A DNA stretch of 64,000 nucleotides from Fidelibacterota bacterium (GTDB lineage Bacteria > Fidelibacterota > Marinisomatia > Marinisomatales > TCS55): assembly GCA_002724735.1 (NCBI GenBank), contig PBPT01000016.1, positions 71,674-135,673 of the forward strand, in the 5' to 3' direction. Position numbers and translations under genes: made by a program. The notes beneath the pieces are model-generated. The model was not told the DNA's origin, made no database searches, and was given only the letters and a program-made list of their open reading frames with translations. Of this stretch, positions 50,713-58,752 are shown piece by piece. Within the stretch, counting starts at the first letter, position 1. The number at the start of each line of letters is the position of its first letter.

Positions 50713-52994
50713 GATACAGTGATTTCAAAGAAGGAACACGTTGCTGGAAGGGCTACAAAAAGAAGGGCATGAAAACTATGTTCGGAAAACGTGTGCCTAA
50801 TTGTGTAAAAAATGAAGCAGACCTTGAAGAAGCTAGTATTAGTAGCACAAGAGATGCTATAGAAGTACTTGCCCAACTTAGAGGTAAAGGAAAACAGCTT
50901 GAAAGAGGGCAACAAGAATACAAAGGCAATCTACCAAATGAATATGTAAACGATGTATATGACGTATATACTTGGATGGAAAACAAATTAGGCGGATTTC
51001 CTGCAGGTGCTCCTGACAAATTAAAACCTATTTTAAAAGATGTAATGGCTTTACGGGGCGAAGCTAAAAAAATGGAAAGAATTTACAAACCCGATTTACA
51101 GCATAGCAATGATCATATGGGTGCGGCAGCTTTTGCTAATTTAGTAGTCAATACACTTTATCCTTTGATGCAATGGCTAGATATGAATGACCAAATGTTC
51201 GAAGGCACAACAGGCGAAATAAAAAAAAACTCTGAACAATGTAAAGACGGTGAATACTACTGTAACGATAGTAAGCAATGTAAACCCATACCTCCAGGAC
51301 ATTATGTAGACGATACTGGATATCTCGTAAAGGAAGATCTACGTGCATGGTTTGGTAAAGGTAAAAAAGGCGGTGCAGGTGGTGGCGGCTGGGATAGATA
51401 TAACACTAAAGGTGAGCGTATAGGTAAGTGTGGTGATTCTAAACCTGGTGAGGGCAAGCCAAAGTGTTTAAGTAAGTCAAAAGCCGCAAGTCTAAGATCA
51501 AGTGGTGGCAAAAAAGCTATAGCAAATGCTGTTAAACGCAAAAGGAAAAAAGATCCTAATCCAGATAGACGCGGTAAAGCTAAAAATGTAAAAAACAAAG
51601 TTAAAGAATACGGTGTTGGCATTGTAACAAAACAAAATGCTACAAAGGATGTTCCTGTTGGTGGTGAATATATGAATGTTAAAAAACTTTCATTAGATAA
51701 GAAACCTAAAAAAAAACGTAAACTTAAATCAAATTACACTAGAAACGAACTACCGCAAATTAAAAACAAGCAACTTGAAAATATCAAACATAGTCTTGAA
51801 ACTATAGATATAAAAAAGCTTATTCCTGTACAAGAGGAACGTATACTAGAAAATTTTAAAAAACAAGTTGACAATATTGTTGCAGGCGACTATAATCCTA
51901 TTATTATAGATAGTAAAAATAGAATAGTAAACGGACATCATAGATATACTGCACTACAAATGTTAGGAATTAAAGAAGCAGATGTTGCTAGATTACCTTT
52001 TACACTAGAAAAAATACTAGAAATATTTGAAGCAGATCATTTTAAGAATCCAAAGAATACTTTTCTTACAAAAGCAGATACTGCTTATGACTTTCTTCGT
52101 ATAGGAAAGCATGTTGCTAATATCAAGAGTGTAAAAAAAGGAGCAAACAGAGATGAACCAGATGTAATGGTTGTTCCTTTTGGTGGAGAAAAAGAAAAGA
52201 AACATTTAAAAAAGCATTTAAATCGTATAGGTTATAAAACACAAGACGCAGATAAGCACGGTGATGACGGTCACGTAGATGAAAGTCTTAGGGAAGCTTT
52301 AGGCGAAATAAAAAAAAACTCTGAAATTTATGTAGACATGGATGGTGTACTTGCTGACTTTTTCGGTGAATGGTCAAAGTCACAAGGCGTTGATAATTGG
52401 AAAGATATAAAAGATCCTGCACAAGCAATAGGTGATATCAAAGATATAGATGACTTTTGGTTAAATTTACCATTACTTCCTAAAGCAAAAGAGCTATTAG
52501 GATTAATAAAACAAGTAAAAGGTAGTTATAGTATATGTACCAGTCCACTAGCAGATGATCCACGTAGCGAACCACACAAACGTGAATGGATTAAAAATAA
52601 TTTAAGTTTTTTTCCGCCAAAAAATGTTTTTGTAACACATAACAAAGCACAATTTGCAACACAAAAAGACGGCACACCTAATATACTAATAGATGACTTT
52701 GGCAAAAATATAGAGTCCTGGGAAAACGCTGGTGGTATAGGTTTTAAATACAAAGATTACAAGTTCCAAAGGACAGCAAAAGAAATAAAACAAAAAATCA
52801 AAGAACCTGCAACCGAAAATTTTGCAGATGGTAAGAAAAAAGGCAAAAGCAGACCAGGACGTGTGAAACGTTCAGGTGCAAGTTGTAAAGGTTCTGTCAC
52901 TGATTTACGTAAAAGAGCCAAAAATTCCTCAGGCGAAAAACGTGCTATGTATCATTGGTGCGCCAATATGAAAAGCGGTCGCTCTAAAAAATAA
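50709..52994 (+). CDS. Multi-domain protein: basic phage modules, ParB-like and HAD-nucleotidase-like domains
   Basis: This 761-residue mosaic has an N-terminal CWKGYKKKGMKTMFGKRVPN module and a Cys-containing and Gly/Lys-rich region (CKDGEYYCNDSKQCKPIPPG; KGGAGGGGWDRYNTKGER). A ParB/Srx-like segment follows near 385-440 (VNGHHRYTALQMLGI). A HAD-fold 5'-nucleotidase-like domain starts near 539 (YVDMDGVLADFFGEW, CTSPLADDPRSEPHK, ILIDDFGKN). The basic tail contains RPGRVKRSGASCKGSVTDLR and MYHWCANMKSG. A 25-bp direct repeat flanks the central part. It could be a head-packaged enzyme carrier; this is inference. Confidence 0.75.
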   Translation: MRYSDFKEGTRCWKGYKKKGMKTMFGKRVPNCVKNEADLEEASISSTRDAIEVLAQLRGKGKQLERGQQEYKGNLPNEYVNDVYDVYTWMENKLGGFPAGAPDKLKPILKDVMALRGEAKKMERIYKPDLQHSNDHMGAAAFANLVVNTLYPLMQWLDMNDQMFEGTTGEIKKNSEQCKDGEYYCNDSKQCKPIPPGHYVDDTGYLVKEDLRAWFGKGKKGGAGGGGWDRYNTKGERIGKCGDSKPGEGKPKCLSKSKAASLRSSGGKKAIANAVKRKRKKDPNPDRRGKAKNVKNKVKEYGVGIVTKQNATKDVPVGGEYMNVKKLSLDKKPKKKRKLKSNYTRNELPQIKNKQLENIKHSLETIDIKKLIPVQEERILENFKKQVDNIVAGDYNPIIIDSKNRIVNGHHRYTALQMLGIKEADVARLPFTLEKILEIFEADHFKNPKNTFLTKADTAYDFLRIGKHVANIKSVKKGANRDEPDVMVVPFGGEKEKKHLKKHLNRIGYKTQDADKHGDDGHVDESLREALGEIKKNSEIYVDMDGVLADFFGEWSKSQGVDNWKDIKDPAQAIGDIKDIDDFWLNLPLLPKAKELLGLIKQVKGSYSICTSPLADDPRSEPHKREWIKNNLSFFPPKNVFVTHNKAQFATQKDGTPNILIDDFGKNIESWENAGGIGFKYKDYKFQRTAKEIKQKIKEPATENFADGKKKGKSRPGRVKRSGASCKGSVTDLRKRAKNSSGEKRAMYHWCANMKSGRSKK
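51212..51236 (+). repeat. 25-bp direct repeat, copy 1 (codes GEIKKNSE)
   Basis: AGGCGAAAT, nine A residues, then CTCTGAA. An identical copy lies at 52301-52325, in the same frame of the same gene. It contains the heptamer A AAA AAC in frame. Confidence 0.9.
51868..51896 (+). promoter_or_regulatory. Perfect consensus promoter inside the mosaic gene
   Basis: TTGACA (51868-51873), a 17-base spacer and TATAAT (51891-51896). It lies upstream of the HAD-like part, within coding sequence. It may be functional or chance. Confidence 0.45.
52301..52325 (+). repeat. 25-bp direct repeat, copy 2 (codes GEIKKNSE)
   Basis: This is identical to 51212-51236 and directly precedes the HAD-like domain, so it looks like a module boundary. 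Confidence 0.9.
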
Positions 52995-53005
52995 TAATTA
53001 CTTAC

Positions 53006-53296
53006 ATGAAATTGGTTAATACAGGCTTAATCATAGCTATCTTTTTTTGGTTTTGGCCTGTAAGGTTTTTTACTAAAAAAAATAATTGTTATCATTGGAC
53101 CCTCGAACAACTCATTACAAAAGGCGGCAGTACAGAATGGTATCCTTCTCGTAGGTGGGCAGGTTATCATGTAGTATGGATTGATAAAAACAATGTGGCG
53201 TGGGAATATACAAGAAAAATGCCTAGAAATGCACCTTGGTATACCATGATTTTTTACGAAGGACACGTAAGAAGATTTCGTGGCAAAAGAAAATAA
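53006..53296 (+). CDS. Small membrane-anchored basic protein (96 aa)
   Basis: An N-terminal hydrophobic helix (NTGLIIAIFFWFWPVRFF) is followed by an aromatic, basic domain (WYPSRRWAGYHVVWIDKNN) ending RRFRGKRK. The start ATG 53006 lacks a strong ribosome-binding site. Function unknown. Confidence 0.6.
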   Translation: MKLVNTGLIIAIFFWFWPVRFFTKKNNCYHWTLEQLITKGGSTEWYPSRRWAGYHVVWIDKNNVAWEYTRKMPRNAPWYTMIFYEGHVRRFRGKRK

Positions 53297-53300
53297 TTAG

Positions 53301-53308
53301 GATAAATA
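53301..53308 (+). promoter_or_regulatory. Late-promoter-like box GATAAATA
   Basis: This lies 20 bases before the ATG of the metallothionein-like peptide at 53328, in a 31-nt gap. Confidence 0.55.
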
Positions 53309-53327
53309 TATTATAAGGAGATTTATT

Positions 53328-53408
53328 ATGTGTGCAAATCCAAATTGCAAATGCGAAAATTGTACTTGCTCACCCTGCACTTGTGCAGGTTCTGATTGCG
53401 GGTGCTAA
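53328..53408 (+). CDS. Metallothionein-like Cys-rich peptide (26 aa)
   Basis: Nine of 26 residues are Cys. The core CKCENCTCSPCTC contains the CxCxxCxC pattern of bacterial metallothioneins, and the end is CGC. ATG 53328 has AAGGAG 8 nt upstream and a late-type box before that. Its stop is directly followed by the next ATG. It is well below the ORF-track cutoff. Zn, Cu or Cd binding is a reasonable inference. Another Cys-rich gene lies 250 nt downstream. Confidence 0.75.
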   Translation: MCANPNCKCENCTCSPCTCAGSDCGC

Positions 53409-53627
53409 ATGAAAATTAAAGAAATATTAGAAACTAGTGAATCTGGTGTAACCGTCGCGGGTAGTATTGCAACCATTGCAAGTGTGCCTGGAGCAAAACG
53501 CAAAGTAAAGAAAAAAGGCAAGTATGGAGCACCTGAAGCACCGCAAGCTACAAATTCAGACGGCACAGCTAAAAATGCACTAGATCTCAAGGCCAACGTA
53601 ATGGGCGGCAAGGCTATAAAACGATAA
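53409..53627 (+). CDS. Small basic phage protein (72 aa)
   Basis: ATG 53409 immediately follows the Cys-rich peptide. The protein starts MKIKEILETSESG and continues with VAGSIATIASVPGAKRKVKK and a Lys/Gly-rich tail. The start motif is shared in style with the 48428 gene. It is probably a virion- or head-associated peptide. Confidence 0.65.
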   Translation: MKIKEILETSESGVTVAGSIATIASVPGAKRKVKKKGKYGAPEAPQATNSDGTAKNALDLKANVMGGKAIKR

Positions 53628-53630
53628 ATA
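53623..53630 (+). promoter_or_regulatory. Late-promoter-like box GATAAATA
   Basis: This overlaps the stop codon of the previous gene, 25 bases before the ATG at 53655. Confidence 0.5.
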
Positions 53631-53654
53631 CGTATAGAACAACGGGAACCTAAA

Positions 53655-54134
53655 ATGAGAAAAGCAGAAATAGAAGAAGGATTAGGCGAACTAGCAGACA
53701 TTGCTGAAAGAGATCACGAAGTGCAAATGGCCCGTGCTCAGCTTTACAAATCCGCAAAGTATTCAATAAAGCTTCACGAGATGCTTAAAAATGTAAGCGA
53801 AGCTGATGGCCTTGAAGGTTGGATACAATCTAAAATTACAAAAGCTAGTGAAATGCTAGGTTCTGTTTATCATCATTTAGATTATGAAAATAGCCCAATG
53901 TCAGAATCACAAAAAGATACACATTGCAAAGATGAGTGTTGCGGTAGTGATGTAAAAAGAGAAGACTGCGAATGTCCTCCAAACTGCAAACACTGTAATT
54001 GCAACGATGATAGTATACCGGAAGAAAAAACTTACAAAGAGCAACTACATGCAAAACTAGAAGGTAAGTTTAAATCAGCCGCACATCGTAAAGCTGTACA
54101 TGCTGGGAAAGCTTCTGGCAAAAGAAAAAAATAA
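53655..54134 (+). CDS. Conserved phage protein with Cys-rich insertion
   Basis: This 159-residue protein has a helical N-terminal domain (DHEVQMARAQLYKSAKYSIK; WIQSKITKASEMLGSVYHHL) that looks like a conserved phage family. An insertion at about residues 94-118 has nine Cys (CKDECC...CECPPNCKHCNC). A basic C-terminus (RKAVHAGKASGKRKK) follows. The insertion would bind metal. The last base is shared with the next ATG (TAATG). Confidence 0.7.
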   Translation: MRKAEIEEGLGELADIAERDHEVQMARAQLYKSAKYSIKLHEMLKNVSEADGLEGWIQSKITKASEMLGSVYHHLDYENSPMSESQKDTHCKDECCGSDVKREDCECPPNCKHCNCNDDSIPEEKTYKEQLHAKLEGKFKSAAHRKAVHAGKASGKRKK

Positions 54135-55030
54135 TGGATTATCATGCACTCCAACAAAAGTTATTTGAACTTGATCCTGCAGATCCTGCGGAAGATATAC
54201 GAAAAATTAGAGAGATGGCTGAAGGAGAAGCACCCTCTGGACATGAAGTTTTAAATAAAACAATTACAGAAACTGTAGAAGTTGAACCAGGATCGGTTCC
54301 AGTAGATAAAGATTATAGTGTTAGCGATTTTGCTAAACTTGCCGGAGTGCAATTGAATGAAGCTACTCCGTTAGATGCTATTAAACATGGTTTTAAAAAT
54401 TATAACAAAGTAGATGCACTTAATGTTAAATTAGATGCTCCAAAAGATAAGCCTGCTCCTGTAAAAGGTACTACACCTGCACCTAAGCCAAAACCAGGAG
54501 AACCTGCACCAAAGCCACAAGGTGGTGATTGGCCAACAAGTAAAGAAGGTCATACTTTAGCTAAAGGTGATCTAGTTTCATATAAGAATGCAAAAGGACA
54601 ATTTAGAAAAGATGTACCTGTAGTTGACCTAATCCAAGGCAAAGTTGATGGTGAAGGCAAACCACAAATCCAACTTAATATGAAAGGTGCTACTTACGCT
54701 ATAAGCCGTAAACAAATAATGTCGGTAAATGGTAAAAAGTTTACATTAGTAGACGCAAAAGCAGGCACTGGTACTATTGAAGCATTAGAAGCAAGAATAG
54801 CTTATCTTGAAGATGTAATAAAAGAATTTGTAGAAGGCAAAAAGAAGCCAAAACTTATGAAAGCTAGAGATCCAAATTGGCGTGATATGGAAGCTTTACG
54901 TAAAAGTGGAGCCGCTGGTAAGCATAAAGATAAGAAAAAAGATGCCAAAGCAGGTATTACAAAACATAAAAAAGATTACGCTACAGAATCTATCAAGTCC
55001 CAACTCTGGGCGGCACTTAAAGCAAAATAA
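54134..55030 (+). CDS. Putative virion protein with Pro/Lys-rich linker
   Basis: This 298-residue protein has an acidic N-terminus, a low-complexity Pro/Lys/Ala linker (KPAPVKGTTPAPKPKPGEPA), a small SH3/KOW-like beta domain (LAKGDLVSYKNAKGQFRKD), a coiled coil (GTIEALEARIAYLEDVIKEF) and a basic tail. Modular layout and position fit a head or virion component. It is coupled to the previous gene. Exact role unknown. Confidence 0.65.
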   Translation: MDYHALQQKLFELDPADPAEDIRKIREMAEGEAPSGHEVLNKTITETVEVEPGSVPVDKDYSVSDFAKLAGVQLNEATPLDAIKHGFKNYNKVDALNVKLDAPKDKPAPVKGTTPAPKPKPGEPAPKPQGGDWPTSKEGHTLAKGDLVSYKNAKGQFRKDVPVVDLIQGKVDGEGKPQIQLNMKGATYAISRKQIMSVNGKKFTLVDAKAGTGTIEALEARIAYLEDVIKEFVEGKKKPKLMKARDPNWRDMEALRKSGAAGKHKDKKKDAKAGITKHKKDYATESIKSQLWAALKAK

Positions 55031-55033
55031 TAG

Positions 55034-55062
55034 TTGACAACCTCATAAAATTGTAGTATAAT
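55034..55062 (+). promoter_or_regulatory. Perfect consensus sigma70 promoter
   Basis: TTGACA (55034-55039), a 17-base spacer and TATAAT (55057-55062) mark the start of the replication block with gp43. Confidence 0.85.
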
Positions 55063-55096
55063 AGATACAATTACACAAATACCTAATGGAGGAATT

Positions 55097-55357
55097 ATGA
55101 GTGATCGTACTTATGGACCTGAAGAGAAGGCCAAATTAGAACGCCTTGTGAACGAAGGTGTTACAGTATTACAAGAAATAGAAGATTTAAACACGGGTCT
55201 AAAAGAAACTGTAAAAGCAGTTGCTGAAGAATTAGACATTAAACCCACTCTTATAAACAAAGCAATCAAAATTGCACAAAAAGGCGATTGGGCGGCACAT
55301 GCCGACGCTTTTGACGATCTTGAAACTTTAGTTGTGACAGTGGGTAAAGATAAGTGA
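55097..55357 (+). CDS. DsbA-like dsDNA-binding/late transcription protein candidate
   Basis: This 86-residue helical protein has GTVLQEIEDLN-like heptads and KAVAEELDIKPTLINKAIKI, resembling the helix-turn-helix end of T4 DsbA-type proteins. T4 DsbA binds double-stranded DNA at late promoters. It starts after GGAGG, behind a consensus promoter. Assignment by pattern only. Confidence 0.55.
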   Translation: MSDRTYGPEEKAKLERLVNEGVTVLQEIEDLNTGLKETVKAVAEELDIKPTLINKAIKIAQKGDWAAHADAFDDLETLVVTVGKDK

Positions 55358-55632
55358 ATGGAGTCGTTAGATATTTTAAGGAAAGCTACCGGCTAAGTCC
55401 GTTTGCATTTTACTGTGAGTTTTTTGAAACTTTATTTTTAGTAAGTGCTAGTGCGGTGCTAACTTGGACAGTGCTAGATCCTGCTACTGAAATTTTTATT
55501 CCTATGTACTTAATAGGAAGTATATTGGGCTTGATAAGCACAGTGATAAGAAAGGCCGCATTTACAATTTTCTTATGTAGTTGGTTTGTTGTAATGAATA
55601 CTATTGCGTTAATACAAATTGTGGTAAATTAA
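55354..55632 (+). CDS. Membrane protein (92 aa)
   Basis: The start is GTG 55354, overlapping the previous stop. Three hydrophobic segments are likely (LFLVSASAVLTWTVL, FIPMYLIGSILGLIS, IFLCSWFVVMNTIALI). It lies between the DsbA-like gene and gp43. Function unknown. Confidence 0.7.
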   Translation: MNGVVRYFKESYRLSPFAFYCEFFETLFLVSASAVLTWTVLDPATEIFIPMYLIGSILGLISTVIRKAAFTIFLCSWFVVMNTIALIQIVVN

Positions 55633-55676
55633 TGATTACAACCACAAATACTTTACAAGGTAAAATACTTGAATAA
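55632..55676 (+). pseudogene. Possible remnant of a YbjQ/UPF0145-type gene (14 codons)
   Basis: An ATG overlapping the previous stop (TAATG) opens MITTTNTLQGKILE and then stops. This resembles the conserved start of YbjQ-family proteins ('MI.TTT.TLQGK.I'). Nothing after the stop restores the family sequence. It may instead be a coupling mini-ORF. Confidence 0.3.
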
Positions 55677-55686
55677 GTACAATATC

Positions 55687-55733
55687 GCCCACAGGGCATG
55701 TAGACGGTTAAGTTGGCCAAAAGCAACGAGGAG
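55687..55733 (+). promoter_or_regulatory. Hairpins at gp43 ribosome-binding site; candidate translational operator
   Basis: GCCC-ACA-GGGC (55687-55697) and GTTG-GCCAAAAG-CAAC (about 55712-55727) precede GAGGAG (55728-55733). T4-type DNA polymerases repress their own translation by binding a hairpin at this place, so a similar operator is possible. The stems are short. Confidence 0.35.
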
Positions 55734-55739
55734 AAAAAA

Positions 55740-58412
55740 TTGAGTTACGTAGACGCACTATTTGATAGGGACTCTGACATTATTAGAGTCGTTGAGCGTA
55801 AAGAAGGCAAAAGACATTATACTGAATATCAGGCAAAGTACACATTCTATTATAAAGACCAAAGAGGCAAATATAGAAGTATATATGATGACCCTTTGAG
55901 TCGAATTGTTTGCAAAAACACAAAAGACTTTCGTAAAGAAGTTGCAATTAATCGAGACAAACAACTTTTCGAAAGCGACATTAATCCTATATTCCAATGT
56001 TTAAGCGAAAATTATCTTAATCAAGATGCACCAAAACTAAACATTGCATTCTTTGATATCGAGACTGACTTTGATCCAGAGAGAGGTTTTGCTGATCCTG
56101 CTGATCCATTTATGCCTATTACCTCTATTGCTGTATATTTACAGTGGCTAGAAACAATGGTCTGCTTGGCAGTCCCTCCAAAGACCCTTACAATGGATCA
56201 AGCTAAAAAAGAACTTGAAGGTATTGATAATGTAATGCTTTTTGAAAAAGAAAGCGAAATGATCGATACTTTTTTAACACTAATTGAAGATGCTGACATA
56301 CTAAGTGGTTGGAATAGTGAAGGATATGATATTCCTTACACAGTAAATAGAACAAGTAGAGTATTAAGTAAAGACGATACAAGAAGATTTTGCTTATGGG
56401 GGCAACTGCCTAAAAAACGTGAGTATGAAAAGTATGGAAAATCAGCTGTTACCTTTGACCTAATAGGCAGAGTGCATTTAGATAGTTTAGAATTATATCG
56501 TAAATACACATATGAAGAAAGACACAGTTATAGACTTGATGCTATTGGTGAAATCGAAGTTGGTGAGAACAAAGTGCCTTATGAAGGAACTTTGGATCAA
56601 TTGTACAACAATGACTTTAGAAAATTCATTGAATACAACATACAAGATACCGCACTACTGGACAAGCTGGACAAAAAACTAAGATTCATTGATCTAAGTA
56701 ACGAACTTGCACATGCAAATACTGTTTTGCTACAGACCACAATGGGTGCAGTAGCAGTTACAGAACAAGCTATTGTTAATGAAGCACATCATAGAGGCAT
56801 GCAAGTTCCAAATAGACCTAAAAGAGATGATAGCGAAAACACAGCCGCGGCAGGTGCGTATGTTGCATTTCCTAAAAAAGGACTTCATAAATGGATAGGT
56901 AGTATGGACTTAAACAGTCTATATCCGAGTGTTATTCGTGCATTAAATATGGATCCAGCAACTATCGTAGGACAAATACGTCCTGAAATAAGTGAAGCTC
57001 GTGTACACGAAGATACAACTTTAAAGAAGAAATCATTTGCAGGGAGTTGGGAAGGTAAATTTGCTACAGAGGAATATGATGCAGTTATGGATCAACGTAA
57101 AGATGTTGCACTAACAGTTGACTTTGAAAATGGTAATACTGAAGTAGTAAGTGGTGCAGAACTTTACAAAATTATCTTTGATAGTAACAAACCTTGGATG
57201 CTAAGTTCGAATGGTACAATTTTTACTACAGAGCATGAAGGTGTTATTCCTGGACTGCTAAAACGTTGGTATAGCGAACGTAAAGAACTACAAGCACAAC
57301 TTAAAAAAGCAAAGGATGCTGGAAATGCAATCGAAACAGAGTACTGGGACAAAAGACAACTTGTTAAAAAAATTAATCTTAATAGCTTGTACGGCGCTAT
57401 TCTCAACCCTGGCTGTCGTTTTTTCGATAAACGTATTGGTCAGTCTACTACACTGACAGGTAGAACTATTGTAAAGCATATGTCAGCAGAAGTAAACAAA
57501 GTAATTACTGGAAAGTATGATCATGTTGGCGAAGCTATGATTTATGGTGATACTGACTCTTGTTACTTTAGTGCATATCCTACATTGAAAAATGATATTG
57601 AAAGCAAAAAGATTCCTTGGTCGAAAGACAACGTAATTACTTTATATGATCAAGTATGCGAAGCGGCAAATACTACATTTGAAAAGTTCATGTTACAAGC
57701 ATTCCATTGTCCAAAGACACGATCAGATGTAATTGCGGCAGGTAGAGAGATTGTTGCTGAAAGCGGATTATATATTACAAAAAAACGTTATGCGGCACTG
57801 GTTATTGATAACGAAGGTTTTAGAACAGACGTAGATGGTAAAGCAGGAAAAGTAAAAGCAATGGGCTTAGACTTGCGTAGATCAGATACTCCTGTTTTTA
57901 TGCAAGAGTTTCTCAGTGAATTACTACTTATGGTACTTACAAATGCACCTCAAGAAGATGTACTAGAACGTATTACTGTATTCAGAAAAGAATTCAGTGA
58001 ACGTCCTGGCTGGGAAAAAGGTTCGCCGAAACGTGCAAATAAAATTGGTCACTATCAGAGACTGGAGGAGAAACAGGGAAAGGCAAATATGCCTGGCCAT
58101 GTAAGAGCGAGCATTAATTGGAATACACTTAAACGTATGAACGGCGACAAATATTCTCAAGAAATTGTAGATGGTATGAAAGTAATTGTGTGTAAGCTAA
58201 AACAAAACCCGTTAGGTTATACAAGTGTAGCATATCCAACAGATGAATTACATATTCCTGATTGGTTTAAAGAACTTCCGTTTGATGATGCCGCAATGGC
58301 TGAAACTATAATTGATAACAAACTTGACAATTTAATTGGTGTGCTTGATTACCCACTTGAAGATACAAAGCAACACAATACATTTAACAGCTTATTTGAT
58401 TTTGGAACTTAA
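55740..58412 (+). CDS. 43: Family B DNA polymerase (T4 gp43-like)
   Basis: I place the start at TTG 55740, 6 nt after GAGGAG, instead of the TTG at 55713; this gives 890 residues. The N-terminal 3'-5' exonuclease has FFDIETDFDPE near 105 and later Exo motifs (GWNSEGYDIPY; YNIQDTALL). Polymerase motifs are DLNSLYPSVIRAL near 390 (A), KKINLNSLYGA (B) and YGDTDSCYF near 602 (C). It replicates the phage genome with gp44 and gp45, which are also in the window. Confidence 0.95.
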   Translation: MSYVDALFDRDSDIIRVVERKEGKRHYTEYQAKYTFYYKDQRGKYRSIYDDPLSRIVCKNTKDFRKEVAINRDKQLFESDINPIFQCLSENYLNQDAPKLNIAFFDIETDFDPERGFADPADPFMPITSIAVYLQWLETMVCLAVPPKTLTMDQAKKELEGIDNVMLFEKESEMIDTFLTLIEDADILSGWNSEGYDIPYTVNRTSRVLSKDDTRRFCLWGQLPKKREYEKYGKSAVTFDLIGRVHLDSLELYRKYTYEERHSYRLDAIGEIEVGENKVPYEGTLDQLYNNDFRKFIEYNIQDTALLDKLDKKLRFIDLSNELAHANTVLLQTTMGAVAVTEQAIVNEAHHRGMQVPNRPKRDDSENTAAAGAYVAFPKKGLHKWIGSMDLNSLYPSVIRALNMDPATIVGQIRPEISEARVHEDTTLKKKSFAGSWEGKFATEEYDAVMDQRKDVALTVDFENGNTEVVSGAELYKIIFDSNKPWMLSSNGTIFTTEHEGVIPGLLKRWYSERKELQAQLKKAKDAGNAIETEYWDKRQLVKKINLNSLYGAILNPGCRFFDKRIGQSTTLTGRTIVKHMSAEVNKVITGKYDHVGEAMIYGDTDSCYFSAYPTLKNDIESKKIPWSKDNVITLYDQVCEAANTTFEKFMLQAFHCPKTRSDVIAAGREIVAESGLYITKKRYAALVIDNEGFRTDVDGKAGKVKAMGLDLRRSDTPVFMQEFLSELLLMVLTNAPQEDVLERITVFRKEFSERPGWEKGSPKRANKIGHYQRLEEKQGKANMPGHVRASINWNTLKRMNGDKYSQEIVDGMKVIVCKLKQNPLGYTSVAYPTDELHIPDWFKELPFDDAAMAETIIDNKLDNLIGVLDYPLEDTKQHNTFNSLFDFGT

Positions 58413-58422
58413 AGGAGAAATA

Positions 58423-58752
58423 ATGAAAGTAAACATTGACGACATCGGTGGTTATATTGCTAAACAGGATGATAGGTATGTTGTTAAAGACAATCCCTTT
58501 GGTAATACACTTGTTCTAAGTAGTACGAGATTGCATGGGCATAAACAAACAAGTGGGCATAGTCATGATGGTCAAGAAGAAGTTTATTTCTTTATTGAAG
58601 GGGCAGGACAAATGCAATTGGATAATGAATTTATTAAAGTAGAAGCAGGCGATGTAGTACCTATCCAAGATGGCGTATTTCATAAGGTAATGAATTTACG
58701 TGATTCGGACATGTATTTTGTTTGTGTCTTCGATGGAAAAAGGAAACACTAA
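58423..58752 (+). CDS. Cupin, sugar-phosphate isomerase-like
   Basis: I start at ATG 58423, after AAAGGAGA, not 58336. The 109-residue single cupin has GHKQTSGHSHDGQEEVYFFI with the His/Glu metal set, VEAGDVVPIQDGVFH for motif 2, and a terminal beta strand. It resembles the cupin of mannose-6-phosphate isomerase-type and dTDP-sugar enzymes. It opens a four-gene sugar-nucleotide set and is coupled to the next gene (TAATG). Confidence 0.8.
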   Translation: MKVNIDDIGGYIAKQDDRYVVKDNPFGNTLVLSSTRLHGHKQTSGHSHDGQEEVYFFIEGAGQMQLDNEFIKVEAGDVVPIQDGVFHKVMNLRDSDMYFVCVFDGKRKH

